The notes under the pieces: model-generated
Told to the model about the DNA's origin: nothing
Seen by the model: the letters and a program-made list of their open reading frames with translations, nothing else
The model's database searches: none
Source of the DNA: JAJRAN01 sp963827135
GTDB lineage: Archaea; Thermoplasmatota; Thermoplasmata; Methanomassiliicoccales; UBA472
NCBI GenBank assembly: GCA_963827135.1
Contig: CAWGZX010000006.1
Location: forward strand, 310,001 to 374,000
Direction of reading: 5' to 3'
DNA length: 64,000 bases
Made by a program: the position numbers and the translations under genes
Shown here: positions 62,694-64,000 of the stretch, piece by piece
Numbering within the stretch: position 1 is the first letter of the stretch
Layout of the letters: each line of letters opens with the position of its first letter

Positions 62694-64000
62694 CTAATGC
62701 CTGAAGATCCGGACCCCGGTGAAGACCATGGCCATACCGTGCTCGTCGGCGGCTTTGATGACTTCGTCGTCCCTGATAGAGCCCCCGGGCTGGATGACGG
62801 CGGTGACCCCGGCTTTCGCTGCCTCGTCGATGCCGTCCCGGAATGGGAAGAAGGCGTCCGAGGCCATGACCGCGCCGCGCGCGTTCTCCTTGGCCTTGTA
62901 AGCGGCTATCATGCTGGAGTCCACGCGGGACATCTGCCCCGCGCCTATTCCCACGACCTGTTCCCCCTTCGCCAATATGATGGCGTTGGACCAGACGTGC
63001 TTGCAGACCTTCCAGGCGAAGAGCATGCTCCTGGTCTCCTCCTCGGTGGGGGCGCGCACGGTCACCACCTTCAAGGTTCCTGGGTCCAAGGGCTCGACGT
63101 CCGCGGTCTGCACCAGCAGGCCGCCCTTCACCTTCTTCATCTTCAGTTCCGGCCTCTCATCGTGGGCGATGGGCGCTCCGGTGCGCAGCAATCGGATGTT
63201 CTTCTTCTTGCTCAGGTGGGCCAAGGCCTCCTGCGAATAATCTGGCGCTATGACGCAGTCCACGAAATGGGAGCCTATCTGCTCCGCGGTGGCGATGTCC
63301 ACCTCGCGGTTGACGCCGATGACGCAGCCGAAGGCGGCCAATGAGTCCACGTTGTAGGCGATGACGAAAGCGTCCACGAGCTTGTCCGCCGAGGCGATTC
63401 CGCATGGATTGGTGTGCTTGATGACCGCGGCCGTCGGCCGGTCAGGGAACTCCCTCAAGAGCTCGAGGGCCGACTCCAGGTCCAGTATGTTGTTGTAAGA
63501 GATCTCCCTCCCGTGCAGCTTCTCGCTCCTGCCCACCGACACGCCGGTGACGAAGGGGTCGATGTAGAAGGCGCCGGTCTGCTGGGGGTTCTCGCCGTAG
63601 CGCAGGTCGTAGGCCTTGTCCAGGCCCATAGCGATTGTCGAAGGAAACATCTCCCCGGGGAAGACCTTGGCCAGATAGGACGATATCATGGCGTCGTAGA
63701 CGGCAGTCGACCGATAGGCCTCGAGGGCCAGGGCGCGCAAGGTCTCCTCGCTTATCCTGCCATTGGTTTCGGTCATCTCCTGCAACAAGCTAGTGTAGCG
63801 GGCGGGGCTAGTCACCACCGCCACTCCCTGGTGATTCTTGGCCGCGGCACGGATGAGCGAAGGCCCACCGATGTCGATGTTCTCGATTATCTCCTCCAGA
63901 GACGACCCCTTGAGGACCGTCTCCTTGAATGGGTAGAGGTTCACAACGACCATGTCGATGCGCTTGATGTTGGCTTTGGTCAGCTGGTCCATGTGCTCTT
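62694..64000 (-). CDS. purH: Bifunctional AICAR transformylase / IMP cyclohydrolase PurH (partial)
   Basis: PurH performs the last two steps of IMP synthesis. The visible 435 residues cover part of the cyclohydrolase domain (VVVNLYPF, IDIGGPSLIRAAAKNH) and the full transformylase domain (RYGENPQQ, KHTNPCG, GAGQMSRVDS, DAFFPFRD). The frame is still open at the window end (EHMDQL), so the N-terminal 80-100 residues lie outside. It ends normally at TAG 62694-62696. Confidence 0.95.
   Translation of the reverse strand, partial: EHMDQLTKANIKRIDMVVVNLYPFKETVLKGSSLEEIIENIDIGGPSLIRAAAKNHQGVAVVTSPARYTSLLQEMTETNGRISEETLRALALEAYRSTAVYDAMISSYLAKVFPGEMFPSTIAMGLDKAYDLRYGENPQQTGAFYIDPFVTGVSVGRSEKLHGREISYNNILDLESALELLREFPDRPTAAVIKHTNPCGIASADKLVDAFVIAYNVDSLAAFGCVIGVNREVDIATAEQIGSHFVDCVIAPDYSQEALAHLSKKKNIRLLRTGAPIAHDERPELKMKKVKGGLLVQTADVEPLDPGTLKVVTVRAPTEEETRSMLFAWKVCKHVWSNAIILAKGEQVVGIGAGQMSRVDSSMIAAYKAKENARGAVMASDAFFPFRDGIDEAAKAGVTAVIQPGGSIRDDEVIKAADEHGMAMVFTGVRIFRH

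Overview
The window comes from an archaeon. It carries RadA, an archaeal-type tRNA G10 methyltransferase, the ether-lipid enzymes geranylgeranylglyceryl phosphate synthase and its UbiA-family partner, a Tes-like radical SAM protein, a DUF1724-type regulator, and TATA-box promoters at archaeal spacing. My best guess is a Thermoplasmatota lineage near Methanomassiliicoccales. That placement is an inference from gene content and was not tested by phylogeny. Most of the window is GC-rich and densely coded. Roughly 22.5-34.9 kb is AT-richer and gene-poorer, with decayed genes, and looks like an accessory island.

Layout. 0-6 kb: membrane protein, radA, Trm-G10, site-2 protease, and a UbiA/GGGPS ether-lipid pair. 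6-14.6 kb: PdxT, a membrane-anchored ferrochelatase-like protein, a PlsY-like protein coupled to a PaaK-like ligase, DUF169, a Tes-like radical SAM enzyme, and a corrinoid-linked pair (redox protein plus UroD/MtaA-type methyltransferase). 14.8-17.6 kb: a Zn/Mn ABC importer with a repeated operator around its TATA box. 17.6-22.6 kb: a persulfide dioxygenase/rhodanese fusion, a hydrolase, a B12-binding radical SAM protein, a nitroreductase and a YkgJ-type protein. 22.7-34.6 kb: heliorhodopsin, thioredoxin-like protein, cysteine synthase, BASS transporter, tautomerase, regulator, two large secreted proteins, a rolling-circle Rep remnant and a clear pseudogene. 34.9-42 kb: tRNA-Leu(UAA), a cyclic-2,3-diphosphoglycerate-synthetase-like protein, CooT-CooC, and an MFS/PadR/ABC efflux operon. 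42-47.4 kb: ACT-domain protein, BirA and three subunits that match a biotin transcarboxylase (12S, 5S, 1.3S). 48.5-60.4 kb: a bacterial-type CODH/ACS locus. 60.5-64 kb: CDF transporter, flavin reductase, small hypothetical and the 3' part of purH.

The most unusual feature is the CODH/ACS locus. AcsA (CooS-type CODH) and AcsB (acetyl-CoA synthase with its bacterial N-terminal domain) are joined in one reading frame with no internal start codon. The AcsB part is then broken by two separate single-base insertions. AcsD and AcsC follow directly, then a CoA-acylating aldehyde dehydrogenase. Convergent to these lies an operon for a RACo-type corrinoid activator, a MetE-core methyltransferase and a CooC/AcsF ATPase. 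CooT-CooC at 37 kb and the UroD/redox-protein pair at 13-14.6 kb are plausible partners for nickel insertion and methyl supply. No acsE is visible, so the route of methyl groups onto the corrinoid protein is open.
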